Below, in pieces: positions 7,210-15,883 of a DNA stretch of 40,137 nucleotides. Each line of letters begins with the position of its first letter. The stretch's first letter is position 1. Origin of the DNA: Helicobacteraceae bacterium (GTDB lineage Bacteria; Campylobacterota; Campylobacteria; Campylobacterales; Sulfurimonadaceae); NCBI GenBank assembly GCA_027859195.1, contig JAQIBF010000118.1, positions 1-40,137 on the forward strand. The letters run 5' to 3'. A model generated the notes under the pieces. The model was not told the origin of the DNA. It ran no database searches and saw only the letters and a program-made list of their open reading frames with translations. A program made the position numbers and the translations under genes.

Positions 7210-7821
7210 ATGAACGTTAAAAAAATATACATGGATGCAGATGCTCTTTTAGAAGGTCACTTTAAACTCAGCTCTGGCAACCACTCACAATTCTATCTTC
7301 AATCAGCCAAGGTTCTTGAAGACCCTAAAAATGCTAAAGTCCTTGCAGAAGGTGTTGCAAAGCAGATCGTTGAAAGCGGCCTTGAAGTCGACACTATTTG
7401 TGCACCTGCACTTGGTGGTCTTATCGCCGGTTTTGCACTCGCGACTGCGCTCGATAAACGTTCTATCTTCGCTGAGCGTGTTGACAAGGTCATGACTGTT
7501 CGTCGTGGTTTTGAAGTGCGCAAAGGTGAACGTGTAATGATCTGTGAAGACATTATCACGACAGGCGGTTCTGCTATGGAAGCTGCCGCTGCTATCGAAG
7601 AGATGGGTGGTGTAGTCGTCGGTTTTGCCGCACTGGCTAACCGTGGTTTTTGTGAACGTCAGAACTCTGATGTCACAAAAAAACCAAACTGCAAACTGCC
7701 GGAGGGGATTCCGTTTTTTGCACTCGAAGATTTTACTTTTGAGATGTACGCACCAGAAGATTGTCCTCTTTGTAGAGAAGGCAAAAGCGAAGCGGTCAAA
7801 CCTGGTTCACGCGGGAACTAA
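7210..7821 (+). CDS. pyrE: orotate phosphoribosyltransferase
   Basis: A 203-residue PyrE that joins orotate to PRPP to form OMP in pyrimidine synthesis. The PRPP-binding loop [16 protein letters not shown] lies at about residues 111-126, and the phosphate-binding loop region [15 protein letters not shown]-like sequence near residues 19-32. The C-terminus carries an extra Cys pair ([10 protein letters not shown], about residues 184-193), common in long Campylobacterota and clostridial PyrE proteins. The ATG at 7210 is preceded by AAGGA (7200-7204). Promoter not identified; it may be read through from secG-frr. Confidence 0.94.
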   Translation: MNVKKIYMDADALLEGHFKLSSGNHSQFYLQSAKVLEDPKNAKVLAEGVAKQIVESGLEVDTICAPALGGLIAGFALATALDKRSIFAERVDKVMTVRRGFEVRKGERVMICEDIITTGGSAMEAAAAIEEMGGVVVGFAALANRGFCERQNSDVTKKPNCKLPEGIPFFALEDFTFEMYAPEDCPLCREGKSEAVKPGSRGN

Positions 7822-7956
7822 GCAGTCGTTGCCACACTGACGCGAACAGCTCTTTCCTCTCCAAACACTGGGTTCGGCTCAGGCTCACACCCAAGATCTA
7901 TCCCATCGTACGTATTCATGCCTTTTACTACAGATGGGTACAGGCTTTTGGCCTCC

Positions 7957-9594
7957 CTACACCCTCTGTTCGGCAGGCTCTTTCCAAAGGCTGCAGCTCA
8001 TTGTCTTTTCGACCAGGATCTTGGCCACTTCCTCTTTCCCATTGACCATCACACTGATCGGCATACCCTTCAGCATCTGTTTCTCTTCTGATGAGATCAC
8101 TTTGACGATAATATTGACAGAGTCTCCATACGGCGAAAGCGCTTCACAAATAAGCTGCTTTTTCTCCGGATCATCCAAAGTAACGATGACTGCGGAGGCA
8201 GATTCGATATTTAATGAGTGTAAAATAGCCGACTTGGACATATCCCCGTAGTAGATCTCTTCTCCTACTCTCTGGGCTTTTCGTACCCGTGAGTAGTTGT
8301 AATCGACGACGACATGTTCAACTCCCGCTTTTTGCAGCTGGCGTGCGACTCTTTGACCGACCATACCGTAACCACACACTATGATATGGTTTTTACGTCC
8401 CTCAAATACACTTAGATCCCCCTGTTCGATCTCACCTTGTTTATAGAGCATCTGCTGAAATCTGCGACGATTTGACAGCATAAATGGAGTAGCTATCATG
8501 GAAAGAACCACAACGAGAACAAGTAACTGTGCAAGTTCAGGATCAAGTAGACGATTGGCAGAAGCCAGTGCGAAAATAGCAAAAGAGAACTCGCCGACCT
8601 GCGCCAGTGTTACGGCTGTTTTAAAGCCGGTTACCGATTTTGAACTGAGTAGGATTACCCCATGGATAACCGCACCTTTAACAAATAGAATAACCATAAA
8701 CAGTCCAACGATCTCCCCAAAATGTGAATAGAAAAAAACAAGATCAATCTTCATCCCCACCGTTACGAAGAAGACCCCCAGTAAAAGATCTTTAAACGGG
8801 GCGATGTCCGCTTCTACTTTATGCAGGTATCGTGTCTCTGCAATGATCATTCCAGCGACAAAAGCGCCTAGAGAGTAGGTGAATCCTGCGAAGTGCCCCA
8901 ATAATGAGGCCCCGATCACAATGACCAATACCGAGCCTAAAAAAAGCTCCTCAAGCTTACTGTCCGCTGAAAAGTGCAGCAGCCAGTCCATCACCCGTTT
9001 CCCGACAAAAAAGAGTAACCCGATAACGACAATGGCACTCAAAACTGTTTCCAGCAGAACGGACTTGAGATCGGCGCCATCATTGGCAAGAAAACCTATC
9101 ATGATCAGAATAGGGATTACTGCAATATCCTGAAAGATCAATATACCGACAGATCGGCGCCCATAGGGGGCATAAATCCCTTTGCTCTGCTTTAAGTATG
9201 TCAAAACAACTGCCGTAGAAGACAAGGCTAATGCTGAACCGATTATAAGAGATGAGGCCACACTGATATCAAAAATATAGCGGGAGGCAAGATAGAACAG
9301 CAAACCACTCACGCCGACCTGAAGCACACCATTGAGAAAAACCAGTTTTTTCATTGAGCGAAGTGTGCTCACCGACATCTCCAACCCAATGGTAAACATC
9401 AGGAACACAATTCCAAATTCACCGACCATTTCCAAAGTATGAGAATCTTTCATCTCCTGCAGTTCAAACAGATAGACAATGATCGTACCTGTCATTATAT
9501 AACCAATGATCGGTGAGATATCCAAATGTTTTAAAAGCAGATTGAGAATGATAGAGATACCGAGGGCAACAACGACATAGCTAAGGACATCCAT
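7957..9594 (-). CDS. KefB/CPA2-type monovalent cation:proton antiporter with TrkA-N domain
   Basis: A 545-residue CPA2 family antiporter that exchanges K+ or Na+ for protons. The N-terminal two thirds (residues 1-375) form about 12 membrane helices with the family motif of helix 4-5 (GSALALSSTAVVLTYL) and FTYSLGAFVAGMIIAET. A cytoplasmic TrkA-N/RCK domain follows at about 405-530, opening with the NAD-binding motif IIVCGYGMVGQRVARQL. This is the KefB/KefC layout, but without the glutathione-site evidence needed for that name. It is convergent with pyrE and divergent from pyrG. A TATAAT box lies upstream. Confidence 0.88.
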   Translation of the reverse strand: MDVLSYVVVALGISIILNLLLKHLDISPIIGYIMTGTIIVYLFELQEMKDSHTLEMVGEFGIVFLMFTIGLEMSVSTLRSMKKLVFLNGVLQVGVSGLLFYLASRYIFDISVASSLIIGSALALSSTAVVLTYLKQSKGIYAPYGRRSVGILIFQDIAVIPILIMIGFLANDGADLKSVLLETVLSAIVVIGLLFFVGKRVMDWLLHFSADSKLEELFLGSVLVIVIGASLLGHFAGFTYSLGAFVAGMIIAETRYLHKVEADIAPFKDLLLGVFFVTVGMKIDLVFFYSHFGEIVGLFMVILFVKGAVIHGVILLSSKSVTGFKTAVTLAQVGEFSFAIFALASANRLLDPELAQLLVLVVVLSMIATPFMLSNRRRFQQMLYKQGEIEQGDLSVFEGRKNHIIVCGYGMVGQRVARQLQKAGVEHVVVDYNYSRVRKAQRVGEEIYYGDMSKSAILHSLNIESASAVIVTLDDPEKKQLICEALSPYGDSVNIIVKVISSEEKQMLKGMPISVMVNGKEEVAKILVEKTMSCSLWKEPAEQRV

Positions 9595-9617
9595 ACAGGT
9601 TCACTTTTTTTATTCCT

Positions 9618-9623
9618 ATTATA
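9618..9623 (-). promoter_or_regulatory. -10 box of the antiporter gene
   Basis: On the minus strand TATAAT in AGGTATAATAGG, 23 bases before the antiporter ATG. The short leader has only a weak ribosome site. Confidence 0.5.
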
Positions 9624-9704
9624 CCTTCTTGTTTCATGATTGCCCTTACTGCTTATACGAGAAAATAAACAGCTGTTTTGAGATGGCTGTAAGGGCATTT
9701 TTGC

Positions 9705-9710
9705 TATAAT
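9705..9710 (+). promoter_or_regulatory. -10 box of pyrG
   Basis: TATAAT in TTGCTATAATCGCG, with the ribosome site AAAGGGG (9723-9729) and the pyrG ATG at 9736 downstream. Confidence 0.65.
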
Positions 9711-9735
9711 CGCGAATTCTATAAAGGGGCTTATA

Positions 9736-11364
9736 ATGACAAAATATATCTTTGTAACCGGCGGGGTACTTAGTTCTTTAGGTAAGGGGATCACGGCAGC
9801 CAGTGTCGGTACACTCCTCAAACACGCAGGTAAAGATGTAGGTATGTTAAAGATTGACCCCTACATCAATGTTGACCCTGGGACAATGAGCCCCCTTGAA
9901 CATGGTGAGGTCTTTGTCACAAAAGATGGTGCAGAGACCGATCTTGACATTGGAAACTATGAGCGTTTTCTTGACACATCATTTCTAAAAACAAGCAACT
10001 TTACTACAGGTCAAGTCTACTCTTCTGTCATTGAAAAAGAGCGCTCAGGCGGTTACCTTGGACAAACGATCCAGGTCGTTCCCCATATCGTTGGCGAGAT
10101 CGTTGACCGTATTAAAATAGCGGGTGAAGGTCATGAGATACTTGTGGTTGAGCTTGGCGGTACCGTTGGTGATATCGAAGGCCTTCCTTTTATGGAAGCG
10201 ATCCGTCAGATGAAACACGATGACGATGTTGCCGGAACCTTCTTTATTCACGTAACGCTGATCCCTTACATAAAAGTTGCCGGTGAATATAAGTCAAAAC
10301 CGACACAGCACTCGGTTCAAGAACTTCGCCGTATCGGAATTACACCGCAAATGATCATTGCCCGCAGTGAGAGTGACCTGCCAAAATCATTCAGAAAAAA
10401 ACTTGCACTTTCATGTGACGTCAAACAAGACAGTGTTATCCTGGCCCTTGATGCGCCGACAGTGTATGCTGTTCCGATCAGCTTTATGCAGCAAAATATC
10501 CTTACACCGATTTCCAAAGCGCTGGATCTTGGCGAACTGGCACCAAATATGGAGCAGTGGGACTCTCTGGTCAAAAAGATCGTCTCTCCGACAAAACGTA
10601 CTGTTGTTGGATTTGTTGGTAAATACCTTGAACTGAAAGAGTCCTACAAATCACTGATCGAGTCTCTTCTCCACTCTGGTGCACACCTTGATACCAAAGT
10701 CGAGATCTGCTGGGTTGATAGTGAAGAGATCGAAGAAGCCGGTGCAGAAGCGCTTCTTGGAGACTGTGACTCTATCCTTGTTGCCGGCGGTTTTGGTAAC
10801 CGTGGCGTAGAAGGCAAGATCTTGGCCATTGAGTATGCGCGTATCAACCAGATACCCTATCTTGGGATCTGTTTGGGAATGCAGCTGACACTTGTCGAAT
10901 ATGCCCGTAACGTCCTTGGACTTGAAGATGCCAACTCGGTTGAGTTCGATCCAGAGACGACAAATCCTATGATCTACTTGATCGATGAGTTTATTAACCA
11001 GTCTGGCGACACTGAACTTCGTACACACAGGTCGCCAATGGGAGGAACACTTCGTCTTGGTGAATACCCGTGTGAGACAAAAGAGGGATCTATCCTTCGA
11101 GAAGCGTACAATGGCGAAAAACTGATCTTTGAACGTCACCGTCACCGTTACGAAGCAAATCCTGCCTACCGAGACGAGCTTGAGAAAGCCGGCCTGGTCG
11201 TTACAGGTGAGTCTAACGGTCTGATCGAGGCAGTTGAGATCCCTGCGCACCCATGGTTCCTCGGTGTACAGTTCCACCCTGAGTTCACCTCACGTCTACA
11301 GACACCAAATGCTTCTATCCTTGCATTTGTAAAAGCCTCTTTGGCTCATTCTCAGACTAACTAG
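9736..11364 (+). CDS. pyrG: CTP synthase
   Basis: A 542-residue CTP synthase that aminates UTP to CTP using glutamine and ATP. The N-terminal synthetase domain (about 1-265) opens with the P-loop-like [18 protein letters not shown] and holds the Mg/UTP segment [16 protein letters not shown]. The C-terminal class I glutaminase domain (about 290-535) contains GGFGNRG, the nucleophile Cys in LGICLGMQL, and the catalytic His and Glu in QFHPEFTSR. Full length for the family. The 145-base gap to recJ holds the second copy of the structured element. Confidence 0.97.
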   Translation: MTKYIFVTGGVLSSLGKGITAASVGTLLKHAGKDVGMLKIDPYINVDPGTMSPLEHGEVFVTKDGAETDLDIGNYERFLDTSFLKTSNFTTGQVYSSVIEKERSGGYLGQTIQVVPHIVGEIVDRIKIAGEGHEILVVELGGTVGDIEGLPFMEAIRQMKHDDDVAGTFFIHVTLIPYIKVAGEYKSKPTQHSVQELRRIGITPQMIIARSESDLPKSFRKKLALSCDVKQDSVILALDAPTVYAVPISFMQQNILTPISKALDLGELAPNMEQWDSLVKKIVSPTKRTVVGFVGKYLELKESYKSLIESLLHSGAHLDTKVEICWVDSEEIEEAGAEALLGDCDSILVAGGFGNRGVEGKILAIEYARINQIPYLGICLGMQLTLVEYARNVLGLEDANSVEFDPETTNPMIYLIDEFINQSGDTELRTHRSPMGGTLRLGEYPCETKEGSILREAYNGEKLIFERHRHRYEANPAYRDELEKAGLVVTGESNGLIEAVEIPAHPWFLGVQFHPEFTSRLQTPNASILAFVKASLAHSQTN

Positions 11365-11369
11365 TTAAA

Positions 11370-11428
11370 CGCCAAAGGAGCAGAAGCCCCTTTGACTACA
11401 CTAACGCTCTATTCTCTTCATAGAGAGT
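11370..11428 (+). repeat. structured intergenic element, copy 2 (pyrG-recJ)
   Basis: Five bases after the pyrG stop, this copy shares the ordered blocks of the frr-pyrE element. The first hairpin pairs CAAAGG (11373-11378) with CCTTTG (11389-11394). Compared with copy 1 the two arms differ at several positions but still pair, some through G-U. The ATAGAGAG block is at 11420-11427. Confidence 0.55.
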
Positions 11429-11454
11429 TCATCGGAAGATTAACCGCACTTAAT

Positions 11455-11479
11455 GTCATTCTCACGTTATGTGAATGAC
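11455..11479 (+). other. strong hairpin in the recJ leader
   Basis: GTCATT (11455-11460) pairs with AATGAC (11474-11479), and CAC (11463-11465) pairs with GTG (11471-11473) across a five-base loop, leaving a two-base bulge. It lies 36 bases before the recJ ATG with no T tract after it, so it reads as a leader structure and not a terminator. Confidence 0.5.
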
Positions 11480-11515
11480 GGAACTCTAGCATACTAAACA
11501 GTTACAGGTTTGCCC

Positions 11516-13120
11516 ATGACAAAGATCCCTAACGTTCCAAAACTTGACCTTAACGCGCTTAAACGTAAACTTGATGAGCGATTTTCAGACGGGTTTTCTA
11601 AGCTCTCTGATATCCCTGACCCAAGCCTCTTACGTAATGCACCCAAAGCAGCTAAGCGTATTGCGGATGCTATTAATAATAAAGAACGTATTACCCTTGT
11701 TGGTGATTATGATGTTGACGGCGTTACTGCGACGTCACTAACGACCCTCTTCTTCAGAGAGTTGGGCTATCCCTTGGATGTTATCATCCCCAACCGTTTT
11801 ATTGATGGATATGGGGTTTCACCCTCAGTACTGCAGAGAGTCGAAGCAGATCTTGTCTTTACCGTAGATAACGGTATCAACGCGTTTGCTGCTGCAGAGG
11901 TCTGTAAAGAGCGAGGCATCGATCTTATCATCACCGATCACCACACACCTTCGGACACTCTTCCGGATGTCTATACGATCGTCGACCCTAAACTCGCTGA
12001 TGACACCTATCCTTTTAAAGATATCTGTGGAGCACAAGTCGCTTGGCTCGTTCTGGTTCTTGTCAAAAAAGAGCTTGGTCTGAAAATCAATATGAGTCAG
12101 TATCTTCCGCTCTTGGCAATGGCCGTCGTAGCCGACGTTATGCCGCTTATAGGCATCAATCGGGCCATAGTCCAACATGGGCTTAAACAGATGATGACAA
12201 GTACCCTGCCGGCATTTGCCATCATCAGAGAGTTCTTGAATAAATCGTCTCTCGCAGCTGAAGATATCGGTTTTCAGATCGCGCCTCGTATCAACTCTGC
12301 CGGACGATTGGAAGATGCTTCTATCGCACTGGAATTTCTAACTGCTGAAACCCCTGAAAAGGCGTTCAAACAGTTCGAACTGCTTAATCAACTCAACGAC
12401 CTTCGTAAAGCGATCGAAGCCGATGTCACGGAAGAGGCCATCGCCCAAGTCAGAGAAGGCGACAATGTTCTTGTCGTATTTGGCGAAAATTGGAATGAAG
12501 GTGTTGTCGGTATCGTTGCCTCACGTTTAGTCCACCGTTTTGGCCGTCCGGCTGTTGTCATGAGTATTACAGAGGGTCGGGCCAAAGGAAGTGCTCGCAG
12601 TATTGGCAATGTCAGTATCTTTGAGCTCATAAAGTCCCAAGAGCAGCTCTTAGAGGGCTTTGGCGGACATATGATGGCCGCAGGACTCGCAATGCCTATT
12701 ACACACTTAGAACAGTTTAAAGAGGGGATCAATGCTATTGCATCAAAGATAGATCCTGAAGAGTTTATTCCGCAGGCAGAGCTCATCGGTGAGCTGATAC
12801 CAAGCACCATCAACACAAACCTCTTAGACCTTTTAGATGCCTATGAACCTTTTGGCGAAGCCAATCCCCGTCCACGCTTTTTGGCGAAAGAGGCTTACGT
12901 TGAAAGTGTTAACTACATGGGTAAAGAGCGCGATCACAGCCGTATCGGCATACAACTTGAGGGAGGCATTGAAAAACATGATCTCATTGCCTTTAAGCAG
13001 CGTTATCAGATGGCAACCAACAAGCGATTGACCTGCAGTTATACTGTCAGTAAAAATGAGTGGAATGGAAAGGTCTCTCTGCAGATGATGCTGGATAAAT
13101 TTTACGGAGAGTCTAAGTGA
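11516..13120 (+). CDS. recJ: single-stranded-DNA-specific 5'-3' exonuclease RecJ
   Basis: A DHH-family exonuclease, 534 residues from the ATG at 11516, that resects 5' ends in recombination and mismatch repair. The metal motifs are present: VGDYDVDGVTATSL (motif I), VFTVDNGI (motif II) and the DHH motif in IITDHHTPS. The DHHA1 motif GFGGHMMAAGLAM lies near residue 380-395 and an OB-like C-terminal domain follows. A TTG at 11510 would add two residues, but the only ribosome-like site (CAGG at 11505-11508) would then be too close, so I prefer the ATG. The stop overlaps the GTG of the next small gene. Confidence 0.94.
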   Translation: MTKIPNVPKLDLNALKRKLDERFSDGFSKLSDIPDPSLLRNAPKAAKRIADAINNKERITLVGDYDVDGVTATSLTTLFFRELGYPLDVIIPNRFIDGYGVSPSVLQRVEADLVFTVDNGINAFAAAEVCKERGIDLIITDHHTPSDTLPDVYTIVDPKLADDTYPFKDICGAQVAWLVLVLVKKELGLKINMSQYLPLLAMAVVADVMPLIGINRAIVQHGLKQMMTSTLPAFAIIREFLNKSSLAAEDIGFQIAPRINSAGRLEDASIALEFLTAETPEKAFKQFELLNQLNDLRKAIEADVTEEAIAQVREGDNVLVVFGENWNEGVVGIVASRLVHRFGRPAVVMSITEGRAKGSARSIGNVSIFELIKSQEQLLEGFGGHMMAAGLAMPITHLEQFKEGINAIASKIDPEEFIPQAELIGELIPSTINTNLLDLLDAYEPFGEANPRPRFLAKEAYVESVNYMGKERDHSRIGIQLEGGIEKHDLIAFKQRYQMATNKRLTCSYTVSKNEWNGKVSLQMMLDKFYGESK

Positions 13121-13329
13121 AAAAAGAGGTGGTGATCTATTTTGTACTGCTTCTCTTCTCTGCCCTTCTTATTCACTCTGACCTACTCACTAAACCCGCA
13201 GTACGTTTGGAGATGATGTCAGATCGCTCTAACTACTATCATCCCTTTGTCTTTGGGTTTATTCTCTATCTTGTAGTTGGTATCTTTCGTCTGATAGTGG
13301 TAGGAATCAAGAAGCTTATAAAGAGATGA
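13117..13329 (+). CDS. small two-helix membrane protein of unknown function
   Basis: A 70-residue protein starting at GTG (13117), which overlaps the recJ stop as GTGA, so it is translationally coupled to recJ. Residues 4-22 and about 43-62 are hydrophobic and probably cross the inner membrane, separated by a polar loop with several Arg, Asp and Tyr. The end is basic (KKLIKR). I do not recognise a family, and nothing beyond position links it to DNA repair. Confidence 0.7.
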   Translation: MKKEVVIYFVLLLFSALLIHSDLLTKPAVRLEMMSDRSNYYHPFVFGFILYLVVGIFRLIVVGIKKLIKR

Positions 13330-13348
13330 GCCGCCAAAGCTCAAATTC

Positions 13349-14449
13349 TTAGAAAACAGCAACAACCATCTGTGTGATGACAAAGCCGCCAACGACCAGC
13401 CAGACAAACATTGAACCTGCTGTGTAGATCGGAGCAAGGCCCAGCCCTTTAAATTTAGCAAAACGCGTCCCCATACCAAGTGCTGTCATCGCCATCGTCA
13501 ATAAGAAAGTATCCACTATATTTATATTCGTGATCCAGTACCTGATCATCTCTGCCATTTCTGTCGGAGCCGTCAATGTGTAGTTATGAATAAGAGAGTT
13601 CACGCCGGCCATGCCCACAAAATAAACTGCAAACCAAGGGATCACTAACTTGAGCTTGCTGCCCTCGCCACCTGATTTCCTCGCCATATAACTCAAGATC
13701 AGGCCAAGCACTATCAACATCGGCGCGATCATGATAACACGCGTCATCTTAACGATAACGGCTGTGTTTGCCATATCTTCCGGAGCACCTGGAACAGATG
13801 CCGGAACAGCAACAACCTGGGCTACCTCATGGATCGTGCCGCCAACATAGATACCAAATGTTTTTGGGTCCATATGCAAGAAGCCTGTTGCCGGTTCAAT
13901 GATCGTTGAGTAGAGTACCGGATATAAAAACATCGAGATCGTACCAAAAAGAACGACCATTGAGACTGCAATCGCTGTTTTATGCTCTTCTGCCTTAAGT
14001 ACAGGCTCTGTTGCCAGAACAGCTGCCGCACCACAGACAGAAGCACCTGCTGCTGTCAAGATCGACGTATCGCTGTCCATTTTGAAGATCTTGGTACCTA
14101 ACCAGATCCCGATCAACATCGTCGATGACAAAACAAGAAGTGAGACCATAAACCCTTGCATTCCAACCTCACCGATCTGCTGAAAGGTGATACGGAAGCC
14201 ATAAAACACAATCGCAAAACGGAGGATTTTCTTACCTGAAAAAACAATACCGGACTCCCATGCTGCTGGAAAATGGTTGTGAAGGGTATTGGCATAGAAG
14301 ATACCAATAACGATTCCCACAACAAGCGGTGAAATACCTAGTTTCGCAATGGGTGCCAATTCAGCAATATAAGTTGCTGCCGCTGCAACCAGTGCAACGA
14401 AGATGATACCGTTGATCGTACCTCCACGTTTTTCTTTTGAAAATGCCAT
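13349..14449 (-). CDS. YeiH-family putative sulfate exporter
   Basis: About 366 residues, with ten or so membrane helices, of the conserved YeiH/UPF0324 family (putative anion exporters). Typical segments are GISPLVVGIVIGIFYANT near the N-terminus, KKILRFAIVFYGFRIT and AAGASVCGAAAVLATEPV. A conserved GTIHEVAQVVA lies in the middle. An upstream in-frame ATG at 14497 exists, but AAAGGG sits just before the ATG at 14449 and the family begins near there, so I set the start at 14449. It is convergent with the recJ unit. Transport of sulfate or a related oxyanion fits sulfur-metabolising Campylobacterota, but the substrate is not shown. Confidence 0.85.
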   Translation of the reverse strand: MAFSKEKRGGTINGIIFVALVAAAATYIAELAPIAKLGISPLVVGIVIGIFYANTLHNHFPAAWESGIVFSGKKILRFAIVFYGFRITFQQIGEVGMQGFMVSLLVLSSTMLIGIWLGTKIFKMDSDTSILTAAGASVCGAAAVLATEPVLKAEEHKTAIAVSMVVLFGTISMFLYPVLYSTIIEPATGFLHMDPKTFGIYVGGTIHEVAQVVAVPASVPGAPEDMANTAVIVKMTRVIMIAPMLIVLGLILSYMARKSGGEGSKLKLVIPWFAVYFVGMAGVNSLIHNYTLTAPTEMAEMIRYWITNINIVDTFLLTMAMTALGMGTRFAKFKGLGLAPIYTAGSMFVWLVVGGFVITQMVVAVF

Positions 14450-14500
14450 ATATGCCCTTTGTTTATAGCATCTAAAGAGTAATGCTATTTTGATCATGCC

Positions 14501-14506
14501 ATTATA
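14501..14506 (-). promoter_or_regulatory. -10 box of the YeiH-family gene
   Basis: On the minus strand TATAAT in ACCTATAATGGC, giving a leader of about 45 bases to the ATG at 14449. No clear -35 box. Confidence 0.5.
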
Positions 14507-14552
14507 AGGTATTTCATTGGATCTATGAAATCAAATATTTGTTCTTAAACAT

Positions 14553-15713
14553 TCAATCTTCCTGATCATCTACCTCTTTAATGCTCACAGCCTCGTCAAG
14601 AGCGCCATTGTTGAGCTTTTTTTGATAATCTGCACTTGTTGTAAACATAAGACGTAAATTGGCCGGATTTGAAGCAAACATATAGGCGGCCTCCTCGGTG
14701 ATCTTACCTTGCAGGGTCAAATGAAACAGCGAAATATCGAACGGCATGGAACCGAAACTGTTTTGATCGTGCAGCATCGCATCCAGCAATTCTGTATCCC
14801 TGGACGTCGATATGAGATGGGAAGTGCGCGGACTTTTAAACATCAGTTCAATGGCTGGGATTAGTTCATTATCTATATCTCGCATCATACGTTGCGATAT
14901 GACCACTTCAAGGTTTGCTGCCAGATCCATACGGACACGTTCCTGCTCTTCTTTCGGAAAGATCGCCAACAATCTGTCGATCGTCTCACGTGCATCGAGC
15001 GTGTGCAGGGTTGTAAAGACAAGGTGGCCGGTATTAACCGCCTGCATGACGTTGCGTGCCGTCTCAAGATCACGCATCTCCCCTACGATGATAATATCGG
15101 GGTCTTCACGCATAGCTGAACGCAGTGCACTGCTAAAGCTTGTCGCATGCTGTCCGATGCCCCTCTGTTCAACGACACATTGATTATCATCATAAACATA
15201 CTCGATTGGGTCTTCTATCGTGATAATGTGGCGATGACTGTTACGATTGATATCTTCAACGATCGAGGCAAGTGTCGTCGACTTGCCACTTCCTGTCGTA
15301 CCTGTCACCAAAACAAGCCCGCGCTGCAATTTCGATATTTTTGCAAGTGATAAAGGAAGATTTAGCTGCTCAAACGACCTGATCTGGTGTGGAATCGCCC
15401 GAAAGATAATGGAAAGTCCTTTGAGCTGATAGTAGAGGTTGACACGAAAACGGTGATGCTCATCGAGAAGATAGATCGTATCGTAAGTGAACTGCCGTTT
15501 AAAGGTCTCCATCTCTTTGCCCATCAGATGTTCGACAATCGCCTCGACATGTTTCGCATCCAACGACTCGATCGAGAGTGGCATCATTGTTCCTTTGGCA
15601 CGCGCCCTAATTACACTATTGCTTTTAATATGCAAGTCAGTACCATCTATTTCGATCAATCTCGTTAAAAAAGCATTCAATATCTCTATTGCATTATTAC
15701 CGCTTATCTGCAT
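14553..15713 (-). CDS. PilT/PilU-type twitching motility ATPase
   Basis: A 386-residue secretion-type hexameric ATPase of the PilT family, which powers retraction of type IV pili. The N-terminal PAS-like domain contains GTDLHIKSNSVIRARAKG. Walker A is VTGTTGSGKST, the Asp box lies in IITIEDPIEYVY, Walker B in IIIVGEMRDLETA and the His box in GHLVFTTLHT. An upstream ATG at 15752 exists, but AAAGGG ten bases before the ATG at 15713 and similarity starting there decide the start. No pilin genes are adjacent, and PilT versus PilU cannot be settled from sequence alone. Confidence 0.87.
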   Translation of the reverse strand: MQISGNNAIEILNAFLTRLIEIDGTDLHIKSNSVIRARAKGTMMPLSIESLDAKHVEAIVEHLMGKEMETFKRQFTYDTIYLLDEHHRFRVNLYYQLKGLSIIFRAIPHQIRSFEQLNLPLSLAKISKLQRGLVLVTGTTGSGKSTTLASIVEDINRNSHRHIITIEDPIEYVYDDNQCVVEQRGIGQHATSFSSALRSAMREDPDIIIVGEMRDLETARNVMQAVNTGHLVFTTLHTLDARETIDRLLAIFPKEEQERVRMDLAANLEVVISQRMMRDIDNELIPAIELMFKSPRTSHLISTSRDTELLDAMLHDQNSFGSMPFDISLFHLTLQGKITEEAAYMFASNPANLRLMFTTSADYQKKLNNGALDEAVSIKEVDDQED

Positions 15714-15729
15714 GCTATACCCTTTATGC

Positions 15730-15735
15730 ATTATA
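15730..15735 (-). promoter_or_regulatory. -10 box of the PilT-type gene
   Basis: On the minus strand TATAAT in TTTATAATGC, with AAAGGG immediately after it. This gives a leader of only about ten bases for the ATG at 15713 and rules out the ATG at 15752, which would lie upstream of transcription start. Confidence 0.5.
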
Positions 15736-15844
15736 AATAAGGCAAAATACATATATAATGATAATGCCTCTTCTTTATTATAACAAAAGAATATTCGTTT
15801 AAACAGAAGCGAGACAAAGTCAAAATTGGAAGTTTAGTGGCGTA

Positions 15845-15874
15845 GAAAAAAGGGAGGAGGACACCGAAGTGTCC
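15845..15874 (-). terminator. rho-independent terminator after the RNase J gene
   Basis: On the minus strand, nine bases after the stop, GGACAC-TTCG-GTGTCC forms a perfect six-pair stem with a UUCG loop, followed by TCCTCCC and a run of Ts. Confidence 0.75.
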
Positions 15875-15883
15875 AATAAAAAG

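Noticed and set aside
10651-11277. 208-residue antisense frame inside pyrG
   Set aside because: Lies opposite the conserved glutaminase domain and shows no protein-like features.
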